Source: Paractinoplanes aksuensis
Lineage (GTDB): Bacteria > Actinomycetota > Actinomycetes > Mycobacteriales > Micromonosporaceae
Reading direction: 5' to 3'
NCBI RefSeq assembly: GCF_024137025.1
Contig: NZ_JAMYJR010000013.1
Span: 186,001 to 250,000 of the forward strand
DNA: 64,000 nt
Below are positions 1 to 9,095 of the stretch, piece after piece. The notes beneath the pieces were generated by a model. It saw only the letters and a list, made by a program, of their open reading frames with translations, made no database searches and was not told the DNA's origin. The position numbers and the translations under genes are program-made. Each line of letters begins with the position of its first letter. The first letter of the stretch is position 1.

Positions 1-1281
1 GTCGACACCGTTCGCGGTGACCTCGGCGAGGCCCGGGTGTCGGCGGAGTCGATCAAGAAGCAGGCGCCGGCCCTGGCGTTGACGACCGCCGCTGCCGATC
101 TCAGCTACGGAAAGGTGTCCGCGAACGCCACCGCGGCCGCTGTGCACCTGGCGCTGGCCGCGGCGGCCGACGTCGAACGCCACACCCACGACGCCGGGGT
201 GAAGGCCAAGGTGGCCGATATCCGGGCGCGGCTGTCGCGGGTCTCGGCCGCACTGGTCGGTGCGGTCGCCTCGCTGAGCGTGCCGCCGGGCGATCTCGCC
301 CCGGGCGACACGGTCCGGGTCGAGGCCAAGCTCGAGAACAAGGGTCAGGGCGCGCTCACCGACGTCCGGATCGATCTGCCGGCTCCGGCCGGCTGGACAG
401 TGCGAAAGGTGGGGGCGACGACTTTCGATGTGCGCGTCGGAGCAGGCCAGACGCCCGGGCCGGTCGAGCTGGCCGGGACCGTGAGCTACCGCCGCCCGAT
501 CGGGACGGCCACCCTGCCGATCAAGGCCACGATCACGGTCGTACCCCCGGTCGAGATCACCGCCGTCACAGCCGGTCCGGTCGAAGTCGTTCCGGGCGGC
601 GCCACCACGCTCAGCGTCGCGCTGCGCAACCGCTCGACCATCCGGGCCCAGGGCAGCGTGACGGTGACCGGGTGGCCCGGAGTGACGGAGCAACCGTACG
701 ACCTGGCTCCCGGCCAGACACGGACGGTGGCGGTGCCGACGACGGCGCCGCTGACCGTGACCGAGGGCCCGGCCACACTGACCGTCGACGCCGGGGGCGC
801 CGAAGCGGCCACGGACGTACGGGTGGTCGTGGCGGTGCCGCCACCGGGCGCGACTGATCACGCCGACCTCGGGGACGGCGCCTCGGAGCAGGCGCACAAC
901 CTCAAAGCCTCGGCCGAGTCGGGCACCAACACCGAGGCCGGTCTGACCCGGCGCTACACCTACCAAGGGGTCGCGGGTGGCTACTTCGAGTTCGACCTCG
1001 CGGTCGAGCCCGGGAAGCCGTTCGTGCTGCGGGCGATCGAGACGTACGACCGGGCCCAGCTCAAGGACTACGACATCCTGATCGACGGCGAGGTCGTGCA
1101 CTCCCGCGCCTATCAGCGCACCGAGGGCGGCGTGGGCAAGGTCAGCTACCAGATCCTGGTCGACCGGGCCGACCTGACCGCGGACAGCAAGGTGCGGGTC
1201 CGCTTCCAGGAGGACGCCGAGGGGCGTAACTACGACCCGTCGATCGCCGACGTCTGGTCGCTGCCGGTGACCACCGGCTGA
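1..1281 (+). CDS. C-terminal part of a secreted carbohydrate-active protein (5' end outside window)
   Basis: The reading frame is open from base 1, so the gene starts upstream; the GTG at 37 is internal. The visible 426 residues hold a helical stretch, two beta-rich NEW3-like repeats (lines such as PPGDLAPGDTVRVEAKLENKG and EVVPGGATTLSVALRN), and a C-terminal domain of about 130 residues with the pattern SEQAHNLKA...YFEFDLAV...DYDILIDGEVV...VRVRFQ. That last pattern resembles the DUF6805-type domain found at the end of GH127 beta-L-arabinofuranosidases and related enzymes. The catalytic part is not visible, so the substrate is unknown. A strong hairpin follows the stop. GH127 is a guess; a bare adhesion or carbohydrate-binding role is also possible. 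Confidence 0.6.
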   Translation, partial: VDTVRGDLGEARVSAESIKKQAPALALTTAAADLSYGKVSANATAAAVHLALAAAADVERHTHDAGVKAKVADIRARLSRVSAALVGAVASLSVPPGDLAPGDTVRVEAKLENKGQGALTDVRIDLPAPAGWTVRKVGATTFDVRVGAGQTPGPVELAGTVSYRRPIGTATLPIKATITVVPPVEITAVTAGPVEVVPGGATTLSVALRNRSTIRAQGSVTVTGWPGVTEQPYDLAPGQTRTVAVPTTAPLTVTEGPATLTVDAGGAEAATDVRVVVAVPPPGATDHADLGDGASEQAHNLKASAESGTNTEAGLTRRYTYQGVAGGYFEFDLAVEPGKPFVLRAIETYDRAQLKDYDILIDGEVVHSRAYQRTEGGVGKVSYQILVDRADLTADSKVRVRFQEDAEGRNYDPSIADVWSLPVTTG

Positions 1282-1286
1282 GCAGG

Positions 1287-1318
1287 CCGTGGGCGGCAGG
1301 GTGACCTGCCGCCCACGG
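1287..1318 (+). terminator. Rho-independent-type hairpin
   Basis: A perfect 14-bp stem (CCGTGGGCGGCAGG and its complement) with a GTGA loop starts five bases after the preceding stop codon. There is no U tract, as is usual in high-GC actinomycetes. Confidence 0.75.
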
Positions 1319-1425
1319 TGGGGCCGAGGAGAGCGCGGACGCTAACAGCCAGTTCCCCCGCTTGCGCGGAGGTTCCCGAATTGAACGGAAGAAGGAAGCG
1401 CCCACATAGCCTCGACCCCGGCAGT

Positions 1426-3543
1426 CTAGGCCGGAATCAGCTCGCCGAGCCGGGCCGGCCCATAAATCTCCGACCCGTCCGGAAGCTGCTCCGGGGCGGT
1501 CAGGCCGACGAACGTGACCGGCTCGTCCACCGGCTGCCCGTCCCACACACGCACTTCGGTCTGCGCCCGCCACAGGTCGACCAGGTACGACACGGTCAGG
1601 TAGCGCCGCTCCAGCAGCGCCCGTACCCGATCAGCCGTGGTGAACGTGTTCTCCTCCACGCGGTTGAACGACGGCCGGCCCGAGAGGTACAGGTGCAGCC
1701 ACACGGCCTGCCAGCCGTCCGGGCCCGGCACGAACACCATCGGCAGCGCGACCCGCCCCGACCCGCGCATCGACGAGCGAGCCCGCACCGTACGCGCGTC
1801 GAACGGCGCCCCGCGCTGGCCGGCCGCCCGGGTCTGGTAGCCGAACATCGACTCGGCCACCCGATCGAACGACTCGCCCGAGTAGATGTGCACCTGCGGC
1901 ACCACGTACGTCCCGCCCGGCGTCAGTGGCACGTCGATGAACTCGGTCGCGCCCTCGGGCGCCTCGGTGAGGTCGCCCGAATGCACCACTCCGTCGTGGT
2001 GGTAGTTCGTCCACGAGACCTGGCCCGCCTCCCGGAAGTTCTCGTCGAGCAGCAGCACCGACAGGTCGTAGTCGGTGTCCCGGCTCGTCTGCCGCCAGTA
2101 CGTGAAGAACCGCAGCACCTCCCCGGTCACGGTGGCCCGCGAACCCCGCGGCAGCACCGCGAAGCCGTCCTCGGCCGCCTTACCGGACAGCGGCAGGGCG
2201 ACGTCGAGCACGGCCGGGTCGACCAGGACCGGCCGCTCCCACCGCGTCAGCCGGGCGCCGATCTCGGCGTCGAGCCGAGCCGACAGGTCGGCGATCAGCT
2301 CGGGCGGCAGCGGCGGCCGCCGGTCCGGGCCGACCCACGAGTTACGGGAACGGCTGGCGTACAACCGGGCCGAGGCGGGCGTCAGCCGGTTGCCGACGTG
2401 CTCGCGCAGCGACAACAGCACCCGGCCCGAGGCCGTGCCGAGCGCCTCCGTGACGGCGTCGACCACGACGGCCCGGTCCGGCCCGGTCGACTGGCGCAGC
2501 AGCCGATCGGCCGAGCGCAGCAGCAGGCCCGGCGCGGCCGACAGCGCGGTCGCCGCGGCACCGATCTGCCCGGCCCCGAACGCGGCTTCGGCCCGGCCCG
2601 CGATCGTGCGGACGCGAACCTCGCCCCGCGCCACCGCGAACACCTTCTGCGCGTGCGGCCACTGCCCGAACTCGTGCGGGTGCAGTCGCTCGCCCAGCCG
2701 CTTCCACGGCTCCGCGTAGCGGCCGACGTCGGCCAGCTTGCCCTCGGCGACCTTGTTCAGCGCGGCCAGCAGGACCCGGCGCTCCGGCCGCCGGAAGGCC
2801 CGGAACCGCGTGGCCTCCCGCAGCGACACGTCGCCACCCGAGGCCTGCACGGCCAGGCGCAGCACGTCGGTGGTGGTGTCGACGGCGACCAGCGGCCGCC
2901 CCAGGACCAGTCGGATCCCGTTGAGCACGGCCCGGTTCTCGCGCACCGGAATCTCGTCCGGCTGGGTGCCGTCGGCGCAGGCCAGCGCGAGCTCGCTCAG
3001 GATCGCGAGGTCGGCCTCGCCCAGCGGCGTCGTACGACCGGCCAGGGCCAGATAGAGCCGCGAGGCCTCGGCCTCGACCGTCTCACCGAGGTGCAGGATC
3101 GTCACCCGGTCGCCGGCCGTGGCGACCAGCTCGTCGTGGGCGGCCAGCAGTTCGGCGTACGTGTGCTGGTAGGTGCCGTACCCCGGCAGCTCGAGCAGGT
3201 TGAGGCCGGTGGCCGGGGCGTCGCCGGCCATGACCGCCGCCGCCAGCCGTTCGGCCCAGAACTCGACGGTGTCCGGCACGTCGTGCGGGAAGCCGAGGAA
3301 GTAGGCGTTGTGCCGCACGTGGTCGCCGACCAGCTCGCGCACCGCCGAGACGACCGTGGCCGCCAGATCCATGGCCGGCGCCGGGGCCAGCGCGCCCACG
3401 TGCTCGAGCAGGGCCCGCGAGGCCGAGAAGCCGACGTCGAGCAGGGCCGCGTCCAGCTGCCGGGCCACGGCCCGGCCGTCGCCGGCGGCGCCGGTGCTCG
3501 TCGGTACACGCAGGGTCTTCTGGATCATCATCTTCTCGAGCAC
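1426..3543 (-). CDS. Large TerD-related protein, MXAN_6230/SCO0854-like
   Basis: The protein has 705 residues from a GTG start preceded by GGAGGA five bases upstream. The frame extends further upstream, but that would run into the tRNA-like gene and lacks a ribosome site. The C-terminal part contains DYDLSVLLLDENF, SWTNYHHDGVVHSGD and a long beta-rich tail, which match the TerD/tellurite-resistance fold used in calcium-binding stress proteins. The N-terminal 400 residues are helical. The overall layout recalls the actinobacterial and myxobacterial MXAN_6230/SCO0854 family. Members of that family carry a zinc RING finger, but only one cysteine is visible here, so the finger appears to be absent. 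No signal peptide or membrane segment is seen, so it is probably cytosolic. Function unknown. Confidence 0.7.
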   Translation of the reverse strand: MLEKMMIQKTLRVPTSTGAAGDGRAVARQLDAALLDVGFSASRALLEHVGALAPAPAMDLAATVVSAVRELVGDHVRHNAYFLGFPHDVPDTVEFWAERLAAAVMAGDAPATGLNLLELPGYGTYQHTYAELLAAHDELVATAGDRVTILHLGETVEAEASRLYLALAGRTTPLGEADLAILSELALACADGTQPDEIPVRENRAVLNGIRLVLGRPLVAVDTTTDVLRLAVQASGGDVSLREATRFRAFRRPERRVLLAALNKVAEGKLADVGRYAEPWKRLGERLHPHEFGQWPHAQKVFAVARGEVRVRTIAGRAEAAFGAGQIGAAATALSAAPGLLLRSADRLLRQSTGPDRAVVVDAVTEALGTASGRVLLSLREHVGNRLTPASARLYASRSRNSWVGPDRRPPLPPELIADLSARLDAEIGARLTRWERPVLVDPAVLDVALPLSGKAAEDGFAVLPRGSRATVTGEVLRFFTYWRQTSRDTDYDLSVLLLDENFREAGQVSWTNYHHDGVVHSGDLTEAPEGATEFIDVPLTPGGTYVVPQVHIYSGESFDRVAESMFGYQTRAAGQRGAPFDARTVRARSSMRGSGRVALPMVFVPGPDGWQAVWLHLYLSGRPSFNRVEENTFTTADRVRALLERRYLTVSYLVDLWRAQTEVRVWDGQPVDEPVTFVGLTAPEQLPDGSEIYGPARLGELIPA

Positions 3544-3572
3544 GCGGTCCTCCGTTCCACGGTCGTCGTTTG

Positions 3573-3699
3573 TGGGCCGCCGGGGACTCGAACCCCGAAC
3601 CCTCCGATTACGAGGAGAAGGAAGCGTCGCCATGACCGCACGAGGCGGGGAGCGATGACGCTGTTCAGCCAGATGCTCTGCCAGTTGAGCTAGCGACCC
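3573..3699 (-). tRNA. Interrupted tRNA-like gene, anticodon CGT if the insert is removed
   Basis: The minus strand reads a 7-bp acceptor stem (GGGTCGC/GCGGCCC, one G-U), a D arm (GCTC AACTGGCA GAGC), the 5' anticodon strand TCTGG and loop bases CT. About 54 unrelated bases follow, then CGTAA, the 3' anticodon strand TCGGA, a five-base variable loop, a canonical T arm (CGGGG TTCGAGT CCCCG) and discriminator A. Removing the insert gives 73 nt with a pairable anticodon stem (two wobble pairs) and anticodon CGT (Thr). CCA is not encoded. The GGG acceptor end is Lys-like rather than Thr-like. Bacterial group I introns are far longer than 54 nt, so this may be a tRNA pseudogene. Confidence 0.4.
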
Positions 3700-3741
3700 G
3701 CAAAATGATCACACGGCCCGCCGCGGTTGCGCGAGCGGGTT

Positions 3742-4401
3742 TCAGGGGGCGACCAGGCCGGTGCGGTAGGCGACGACCACAGCCTGGACGCGGTCGCGCA
3801 GGCCCAGCTTGGCCAGGATGCGGGCCACGTGCGTCTTGACCGTGGCCTCGGACAGATGCAGGCGGGCGGCCAGCTCGGCGTTGCTCAGGCCGTGGGCCAG
3901 CAGCTCCAGCACCTCGAGCTCGCGTGGGGTCAGCGCGGCCAGGTCACGGTGCGGCGGCGCGGGTTCGGTGTCGTGCTGGGCGAACCGTTGCACCAGGCGG
4001 CGGGTGATGGCCGGGGCGAGCAGGGCGTCACCGGTGCGGACCAGGCGGACGGCGCCCACCAGTTGCTCGGGGGTGACGTCCTTGAGCAGGAAGCCGCTGG
4101 CCCCGGCGGTCAGGGCCGCGTACACGTACTGGTCGAGGTCGAAGGTGGTGAGCATGATGACCCGCGGCGCCTCGCCGGCCCCGGTCAGGATGTGGCGGGT
4201 CGCGGTCAGGCCGTCCATGACGGGCATGCGGATGTCCATCAGGACCACGTCCGGGTGGTGCCGGCGCACCGCGTCGACCGCCTCGGAACCGTTCGTGGCC
4301 TCGGCCACCACCTCGATGCCGTCGGCGCTGAGGATCATCCGGAAGCCCGCGCGGACCAGCGCCTGGTCGTCGACGACCACCACCCGCAACGGGTCGGTCA
4401 T
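3742..4401 (-). CDS. NarL/LuxR-family response regulator
   Basis: The 219-residue protein has an N-terminal receiver domain (acidic pair D11-D12, phospho-acceptor D56 in DVVLMDIRMP, Lys near 105 in FLLKD). Its C-terminal LuxR helix-turn-helix begins LTPRELEVLELLAHG and contains SEATVKTHVARILAKL. The ATG overlaps the TGA of the upstream histidine kinase gene (ATGA), so the pair is translationally coupled. The pair lies divergent to a MacB-like ABC exporter, so the exporter is the likely target; that link is inferred from position. Confidence 0.93.
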   Translation of the reverse strand: MTDPLRVVVVDDQALVRAGFRMILSADGIEVVAEATNGSEAVDAVRRHHPDVVLMDIRMPVMDGLTATRHILTGAGEAPRVIMLTTFDLDQYVYAALTAGASGFLLKDVTPEQLVGAVRLVRTGDALLAPAITRRLVQRFAQHDTEPAPPHRDLAALTPRELEVLELLAHGLSNAELAARLHLSEATVKTHVARILAKLGLRDRVQAVVVAYRTGLVAP

Positions 4402-5693
4402 GTCGCCTCCAGGGGGATTCGGGCCCGTACGCGATAGCCGCCGCGCAGCCGCGGGCCGGCCTCGAGCGTTCCACCGTAGACCGCGAGCCGTTCCCGCAGT
4501 CCGATCAGCCCCTGCCCGCTGCCGGTGGCGGTCGCCCCGCCTCGTCCACCGGTGTCGGTGACCTCGGCCTTCAGGACGTCCTCGGCGTACTCGACCAGCA
4601 CCCGCACGGCGGCGCCGGACGCGTGCTTGACAGTGTTGGTCAGCGCCTCCTGCACCAGCCGGTAGACGGCCAGCTCGACGCCGGACGGCAGCGACCCGCG
4701 CTGCCCGCGCTCGACCAGCTCGACCTCGACCCCGGAGTCGCGCACCCGGTCGACCAGGGCGGCCAGGCCACCGAGCCCGGGCTGCGGAGCCAGGTCGTCC
4801 TCCTCGCCGGGCACCGTGAGCAGCCCCATCACGTGGCGCAACTCGGTCATCGCGGCCCGGCCGCTGGCTTCGACCGAGAGCAGCGCGGTACGAGCGTCCT
4901 CGGGCGTGGTCTCCATGACCTTGCGGGCCGCGCCGGCCTGGATCACCATCACGCTGACGTTGTGGGTCACCACGTCGTGCAGCTCGCGGGCGATCCGGGC
5001 CCGTTCGACCTCGGTCGCCCGGCGCAGCGCCTCGATCTGCTCGTGTTCCATGGCCGCCATCCGGGCCCGGCCGTCGTCGGCGTGTTTCCGCCACCGGCGC
5101 AGCCCTTCGGCGGCGACCCCGATCGGCAGCAGGATCAGGAACGGCACGGCGCTGTCGGAGACCGAGCTGGCGTCCGACTGCAGCCCCGCATGCAGCAACG
5201 CGGCCACCGGCAGACTGGCCAGAGCCGGGATTTTGTACGGGCTGAAGACCGCCGCGCTGTAGCCGGCGATCACACAGGCGAAGAACGAGAGGCGCAACGC
5301 CGACGGATCGTCATCGACCACCACGGCCATGGCCAGCACGACCCAGAGCACCGCCAGCGGGTAGCGGCGGCGGAACACCAACGGCAGCACGACCAGCATG
5401 ATCAGCACCGCCGTCCAGCCCGTGTTGGGGTTGTCCTCGACCGGCAGGAACGGCGGCCACACCGGGTCCGGGGGCGTCGGGGGCACCGGTCGGGCCGGCA
5501 GGTCCAGCATCCGCGGATCGAACTCGACCCGGTACGGCCCCCTGCTGTCGGAGCGCCCGGAGGCGAGCGCGACCAGGCCGAGCCCGGCCGCGAGGAGCAG
5601 GTCGAACAGCTGGCCCCGGCGCGACAACGGCGGCAGCGGCCCGGCCGGGCGGGCCAGCGACCGGACGGCGGCCCACAGCCTGGTGCGCATCAT
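4398..5693 (-). CDS. Sensor histidine kinase (HisKA_3 type)
   Basis: The 431-residue protein has several hydrophobic segments in the first 200 residues (around LFDLLLAAGLGLVALA, AVLIMLVVLPLVF and the stretch after FRRRYPLAVLW). A dimerisation and phospho-acceptor box ERARIARELHDVVTHN follows, with His239 as the predicted phosphorylation site. A HATPase_c domain closes the protein (LVQEALTNTVKHA; GQGLIGLRERLAVYGG). It has no large extracellular loop, so the signal is probably sensed in or near the membrane. ATG ATG start; either methionine could be first. It forms a two-component system with the overlapping regulator gene downstream. Confidence 0.93.
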   Translation of the reverse strand: MMRTRLWAAVRSLARPAGPLPPLSRRGQLFDLLLAAGLGLVALASGRSDSRGPYRVEFDPRMLDLPARPVPPTPPDPVWPPFLPVEDNPNTGWTAVLIMLVVLPLVFRRRYPLAVLWVVLAMAVVVDDDPSALRLSFFACVIAGYSAAVFSPYKIPALASLPVAALLHAGLQSDASSVSDSAVPFLILLPIGVAAEGLRRWRKHADDGRARMAAMEHEQIEALRRATEVERARIARELHDVVTHNVSVMVIQAGAARKVMETTPEDARTALLSVEASGRAAMTELRHVMGLLTVPGEEDDLAPQPGLGGLAALVDRVRDSGVEVELVERGQRGSLPSGVELAVYRLVQEALTNTVKHASGAAVRVLVEYAEDVLKAEVTDTGGRGGATATGSGQGLIGLRERLAVYGGTLEAGPRLRGGYRVRARIPLEAT

Positions 5694-5823
5694 CGACCGA
5701 TTCTCGCCGCCGCACCGGGTCGAGGGCATCCTTCCCTGGACTACATCGCAGGGATGACGCCCTCGCGAAGATGCCTCCCGCTGCCGATGTGTCCGGTTCG
5801 GACTCGTCCCTAGCGTCAGGCCC
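5694..5823. promoter_or_regulatory. Divergent promoter region with inverted repeat TCCCTG-N10-CAGGGA
   Basis: This 130-bp gap separates the minus-strand kinase gene from the plus-strand ABC exporter. It contains the inverted repeat TCCCTG at 5733-5738 and CAGGGA at 5749-5754, flanked by related bases (GGCATC left, GATGACGCC right). It is a candidate binding site for the adjacent LuxR-type regulator. This is inferred from position and symmetry only. Confidence 0.4.
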
Positions 5824-6516
5824 ATGACTACGCCATTGATCGAACTGCATGAGGTCACCCGCCGGTACGACGAGGGACCGCCGGCCTTGAACGACGTGTC
5901 CCTGAGCATCGCGCCGGGTGAGGCGGTGGCGATCCTGGGCCCGTCCGGCAGCGGCAAGTCGACGTTGCTCAACCTGGTGGCCGGGCTCGACCGGCCCAGC
6001 GCGGGCACGGTCACCGTGGACGGGGTCCGGGTCGACCAGCTGGGCGAGGCGGCCTCGGCCAAGTACCGCCGGGCCCGGATCGGCCTGGTCTTCCAGTTCT
6101 TCAACCTGCTCGACGACCTGACCGTGGCCGACAACGTGATGCTGCCGGCCCAGCTGGCCGGGATGAGCCGCGGCACGGCCGAGCGCCGGGCCACCGAACT
6201 GCTCGGCCGCCTCGGCGTCGACCGACACGCCGCCGCCTACCCCGGCCGGCTGTCGGGTGGGGAACGGCAGCGGGTCGCCGTGGCCCGGGCCCTGATGAAC
6301 AAGCCGGCGTTGCTGCTGGCCGACGAACCGACCGGGGCCCTCGACACCGCCTCCGGCGAGGACGTCATGCGGCTGCTGACCGAGCTGCACGCCGACGGTC
6401 AGACCGTCGTCCTGGTCACCCACGACCTGGTGCTGGCCGAGCGGTGCGCGACCCGGACGGTGCAGCTGCTCGACGGGCGGGTCGCCACCGACACCGCGCT
6501 GGAGGTGCTGCGATGA
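5824..6516 (+). CDS. ABC exporter ATP-binding protein, MacB/LolD type
   Basis: The 230-residue nucleotide-binding protein has Walker [10 protein letters not shown] at residues 39-47, the Q-loop region FQFFNLLDDLTV, signature LSGGERQRVA near 142, Walker B LLLADEPTGALD near 160-171 and the switch His in VTHD. The length and motif spacing are those of MacB/LolD/YknY subunits, which work with FtsX-fold permeases to export peptides or lipids rather than import solutes. The stop overlaps the ATG of the permease gene, so the two subunits are coupled. Expression is probably under the divergent two-component system. Confidence 0.93.
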   Translation: MTTPLIELHEVTRRYDEGPPALNDVSLSIAPGEAVAILGPSGSGKSTLLNLVAGLDRPSAGTVTVDGVRVDQLGEAASAKYRRARIGLVFQFFNLLDDLTVADNVMLPAQLAGMSRGTAERRATELLGRLGVDRHAAAYPGRLSGGERQRVAVARALMNKPALLLADEPTGALDTASGEDVMRLLTELHADGQTVVLVTHDLVLAERCATRTVQLLDGRVATDTALEVLR

Positions 6517-8837
6517 GCGCGTTGTCCCGGGTGGTCCGCTCGGGGGTCGGCCGCAAGCGGGTCCAGACCGTGGTGATCGGCCTGGTCGTCATGATCGCGG
6601 TGACCTCGGCCGTGCTCGGCGGCTCGCTGCTGGCGGCCTCCCAGGGGCCGTTCGACCGGGCCTTCGACCAGCAGAAAGGCGCGCACCTGAGCGCCCAGTT
6701 CGACCCCGGCGCGGTCACCGGGACCCAGCTGGCGGCCACGGCGGGCGCGACCGGGGTGGCCGCGTCGGCCGGGCCGTTCCGCACCGCGCAGGTCGAACTG
6801 ATAGACCACTTCGGCCACCCGGTGCCGCCGATCATCGTCGTCGGGCGGGCCGACGCGGGCGGGACGGTCGACCGGGTGGTGCTGGACGAGGGCCGGTGGG
6901 CCACCGCCCCGGGCGAGATCGTGCTGGCCTCGGGCGACCGGATGCGGTTCGGGCGGGGGGTGGTGGGTCGGCAGTGGAAGGCCGGTGACACCCAGCTCAC
7001 CGTGGTCGGGATCGCCCGGTCGGCCAGCGACACGGCCGGCGCCTGGACCACCCCGGCCCAGCTCGCTGCCTTCGCCGGGGACGGTCCACGTACGTACCAA
7101 ATGCTGTATCGCTTCTCTGCGGCCGACACCGCGGAGCAGGTCAGCGCGGGCCGGACGGCGATCGAGAAGCTCGCCCCGATGGCCGGTTCGGTGTCCTGGC
7201 TGGACATCCGCCGCGACGCGATCAGCGACACCATCCTGCTGGTGCCCTTCCTGATCGCGTTCGGCCTGCTCGGCGTGGTCATGGCGGTGCTGATCATCGG
7301 CAACGTGATCGCGGGCGCGGTGTCGACCTCGACCCGCCGGATCGGCATCCTCAAGGCCCTCGGCTTCACCCCGGCCCAGGTCACCCGGGCCTACGTCGGT
7401 CAGGCGCTCATCCCGGCCGCGGTCGGGGCGGCGCTCGGGGTGGTCGCCGGCAATCTGCTGATGCTCCCGATCCTCGCCCAGACCAACCAGCTTTACGGAA
7501 CGAACGACAGCGGCGTCTCGCCCGCGGTCGACGCCCTCGTGGCCGGGGGCGCCCTGGCCCTGGTGGCGCTGACCGCCGTGGCCGCGTCGGCCCGGGCCGG
7601 GCGGCTGCGCAGCGTCGACGCGCTGGCCGTCGGCCGCACCCCGCAACCCGGCCGCGGCCGCTGGGCGACCCGGTTGACCAGCCGGCTGCCGCTCCCGCGA
7701 CCGGTGACGCTGGGCCTGGCCCACCCGTTCGCGCGGCCCGTGCGGGCGGTCAGCATCGTCGCCGCCATCGCGTTCGGCGCGGCCGCGGTCACCTTCGCGA
7801 TCGGGCTCGGCACGTCGCTGAACCGGGTCCAGGAGGTCGAGGACCTCGCCGACATCCAGGTCAACGCCCTGCACGAGAAGGGGGCGCGACCGGGCCCCCG
7901 GGAGCCGGAACCGTTCGACGACCCGGCCGCGATCGAGCAGACGATCGCCGGGCAGACCGGCACCGGCGGCTTCATGGGCGTGGCCCGCAGCGAGATCACC
8001 GCGGCCGGGATCAGCGGCGACCTCGACGCGGTGGCCGTCACCGGGCCCGATTCGGCGCGCTACTACCGGATGGTGTCGGGCCGGTGGCTGACCGGACCGG
8101 GGCAGATCATCGTGTCGACGCCGTTCCTGACCGCGGCCGGTAAGGAGGTCGGCGACACCATCACGCTGACCAGCCACGGGGTCGCGGTGCCGGCCACCAT
8201 CGTGGGCGAGGTGTTCAACCCCGACAACGACGGGATGCAGGTCGTCACCGACATCGCGACCCTGCGCGTGGCCGAGCCCGAACTCGTGCCGTCGACGTAC
8301 TACGTCTCGGTGCTCTCCGGCACCGACATCGAGGCGTACACCGACAGTCTGAAGGCGGCCCTGCAGCCGGAGGGCGCGATGGCCGACGAACTCAGCCACG
8401 GGCCGGACGAGATGGTCATCATCGTCAACACGCTGACCGGGCTGCTCAGCCTGATGCTGATCGTGGTGGCCGGTCTGGGCGTGATGAACACCGTCGTGCT
8501 CGAGACCCGCGAACGCGTCCACGACCTGGGCGTGCACAAGGCGCTCGGGATGACACCGCGGCAGACCACGGCCATGGTGATCGCCTCGGTGGTGGTCACC
8601 GGGGTGATCGGGGGCGTGGCCGGCACGGCGGTCGGGGTGCTGCTGCAACGCACGGTCATCACCGAGATGGCGAGCAGCGTGGGCTTCCGCCTGCCGAGTT
8701 CGGTCCTGGACGTGTACGGCTCGGGGGAACTGCTCCTGCTCGGGCTGGCCGGTTTGGTCATCGCGGTGGCGGGCGCCCTGCTGCCGGCCGGCTGGGCGGC
8801 CAAGACCCGGGTCGCGGTGGCCCTGCGGACGGAATGA
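6513..8837 (+). CDS. ABC exporter permease with two FtsX domains
   Basis: The 774-residue membrane protein starts at an ATG with GGAGGT six bases upstream. It overlaps the ATPase stop by four bases. It has an N-terminal helix, an extracytoplasmic domain, a three-helix FtsX block (IAFGLLGVVMAVLIIGNVIAG; RRIGILKALGFTPAQV), a linker, then a second copy (MLIVVAGLGVMNTVVLET; VHDLGVHKALGMTPRQT). The duplicated FtsX layout is typical of actinobacterial MacB-like exporters associated with two-component systems and antimicrobial peptide or envelope-stress response. The substrate is unknown. Confidence 0.92.
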   Translation: MSALSRVVRSGVGRKRVQTVVIGLVVMIAVTSAVLGGSLLAASQGPFDRAFDQQKGAHLSAQFDPGAVTGTQLAATAGATGVAASAGPFRTAQVELIDHFGHPVPPIIVVGRADAGGTVDRVVLDEGRWATAPGEIVLASGDRMRFGRGVVGRQWKAGDTQLTVVGIARSASDTAGAWTTPAQLAAFAGDGPRTYQMLYRFSAADTAEQVSAGRTAIEKLAPMAGSVSWLDIRRDAISDTILLVPFLIAFGLLGVVMAVLIIGNVIAGAVSTSTRRIGILKALGFTPAQVTRAYVGQALIPAAVGAALGVVAGNLLMLPILAQTNQLYGTNDSGVSPAVDALVAGGALALVALTAVAASARAGRLRSVDALAVGRTPQPGRGRWATRLTSRLPLPRPVTLGLAHPFARPVRAVSIVAAIAFGAAAVTFAIGLGTSLNRVQEVEDLADIQVNALHEKGARPGPREPEPFDDPAAIEQTIAGQTGTGGFMGVARSEITAAGISGDLDAVAVTGPDSARYYRMVSGRWLTGPGQIIVSTPFLTAAGKEVGDTITLTSHGVAVPATIVGEVFNPDNDGMQVVTDIATLRVAEPELVPSTYYVSVLSGTDIEAYTDSLKAALQPEGAMADELSHGPDEMVIIVNTLTGLLSLMLIVVAGLGVMNTVVLETRERVHDLGVHKALGMTPRQTTAMVIASVVVTGVIGGVAGTAVGVLLQRTVITEMASSVGFRLPSSVLDVYGSGELLLLGLAGLVIAVAGALLPAGWAAKTRVAVALRTE

Positions 8838-8843
8838 CCCCGG

Positions 8844-8998
8844 CTACTCGCCGGACAGGGTCGGCCGGGTCGCCATAATGACGAACTCGGCGCCTGGTAG
8901 CGGCCCTCGTCGATCAGGCGATGGGCCAGGTTCAGGCCGGCGCCGGTCTCGACCTCCTCGTCCGGCAGCAGCGTGCGGGTGGCGTCCAGCAGTGCCAC
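8844..8998 (-). pseudogene. Frameshifted remnant of an unknown reading frame
   Basis: One minus-strand frame reads ALLDATRTLLPDEEVETGAG and continues LNLAHRLIDEGRYQ. A second frame then continues GAEFVIMATRPTLSGE to a stop. Joined with one frameshift near 8895, they look like the C-terminus of a real acidic protein, unlike the arginine-rich shadow frames around it. I do not recognise the family. The frame can be followed a little further upstream but has no clear start. The stretch 8838-9095 otherwise holds nothing I can identify. Confidence 0.3.
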
Positions 8999-9095
8999 GA
9001 CCGAGGCGGCCGGGGCGGGTCCGGCGCCCGGCGGCGCTAAAGTCGGCGTCGGCCGGGTGCCGGATCTTCATGGCGCTTCAACGGGGGAGGGCGCA

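Noticed and set aside
3544..3633. N-terminal extension of the TerD-related protein to the ATG at 3633
   Set aside because: It would translate the tRNA-like sequence (Arg/Pro-rich) and lacks a ribosome site; GTG 3543 has GGAGGA at good spacing.
1318..3693. 791-residue plus-strand frame opposite the TerD-related gene
   Set aside because: Low-complexity Arg/Gly/Gln composition, no ribosome site, and it would read through the terminator hairpin and the tRNA-like gene.
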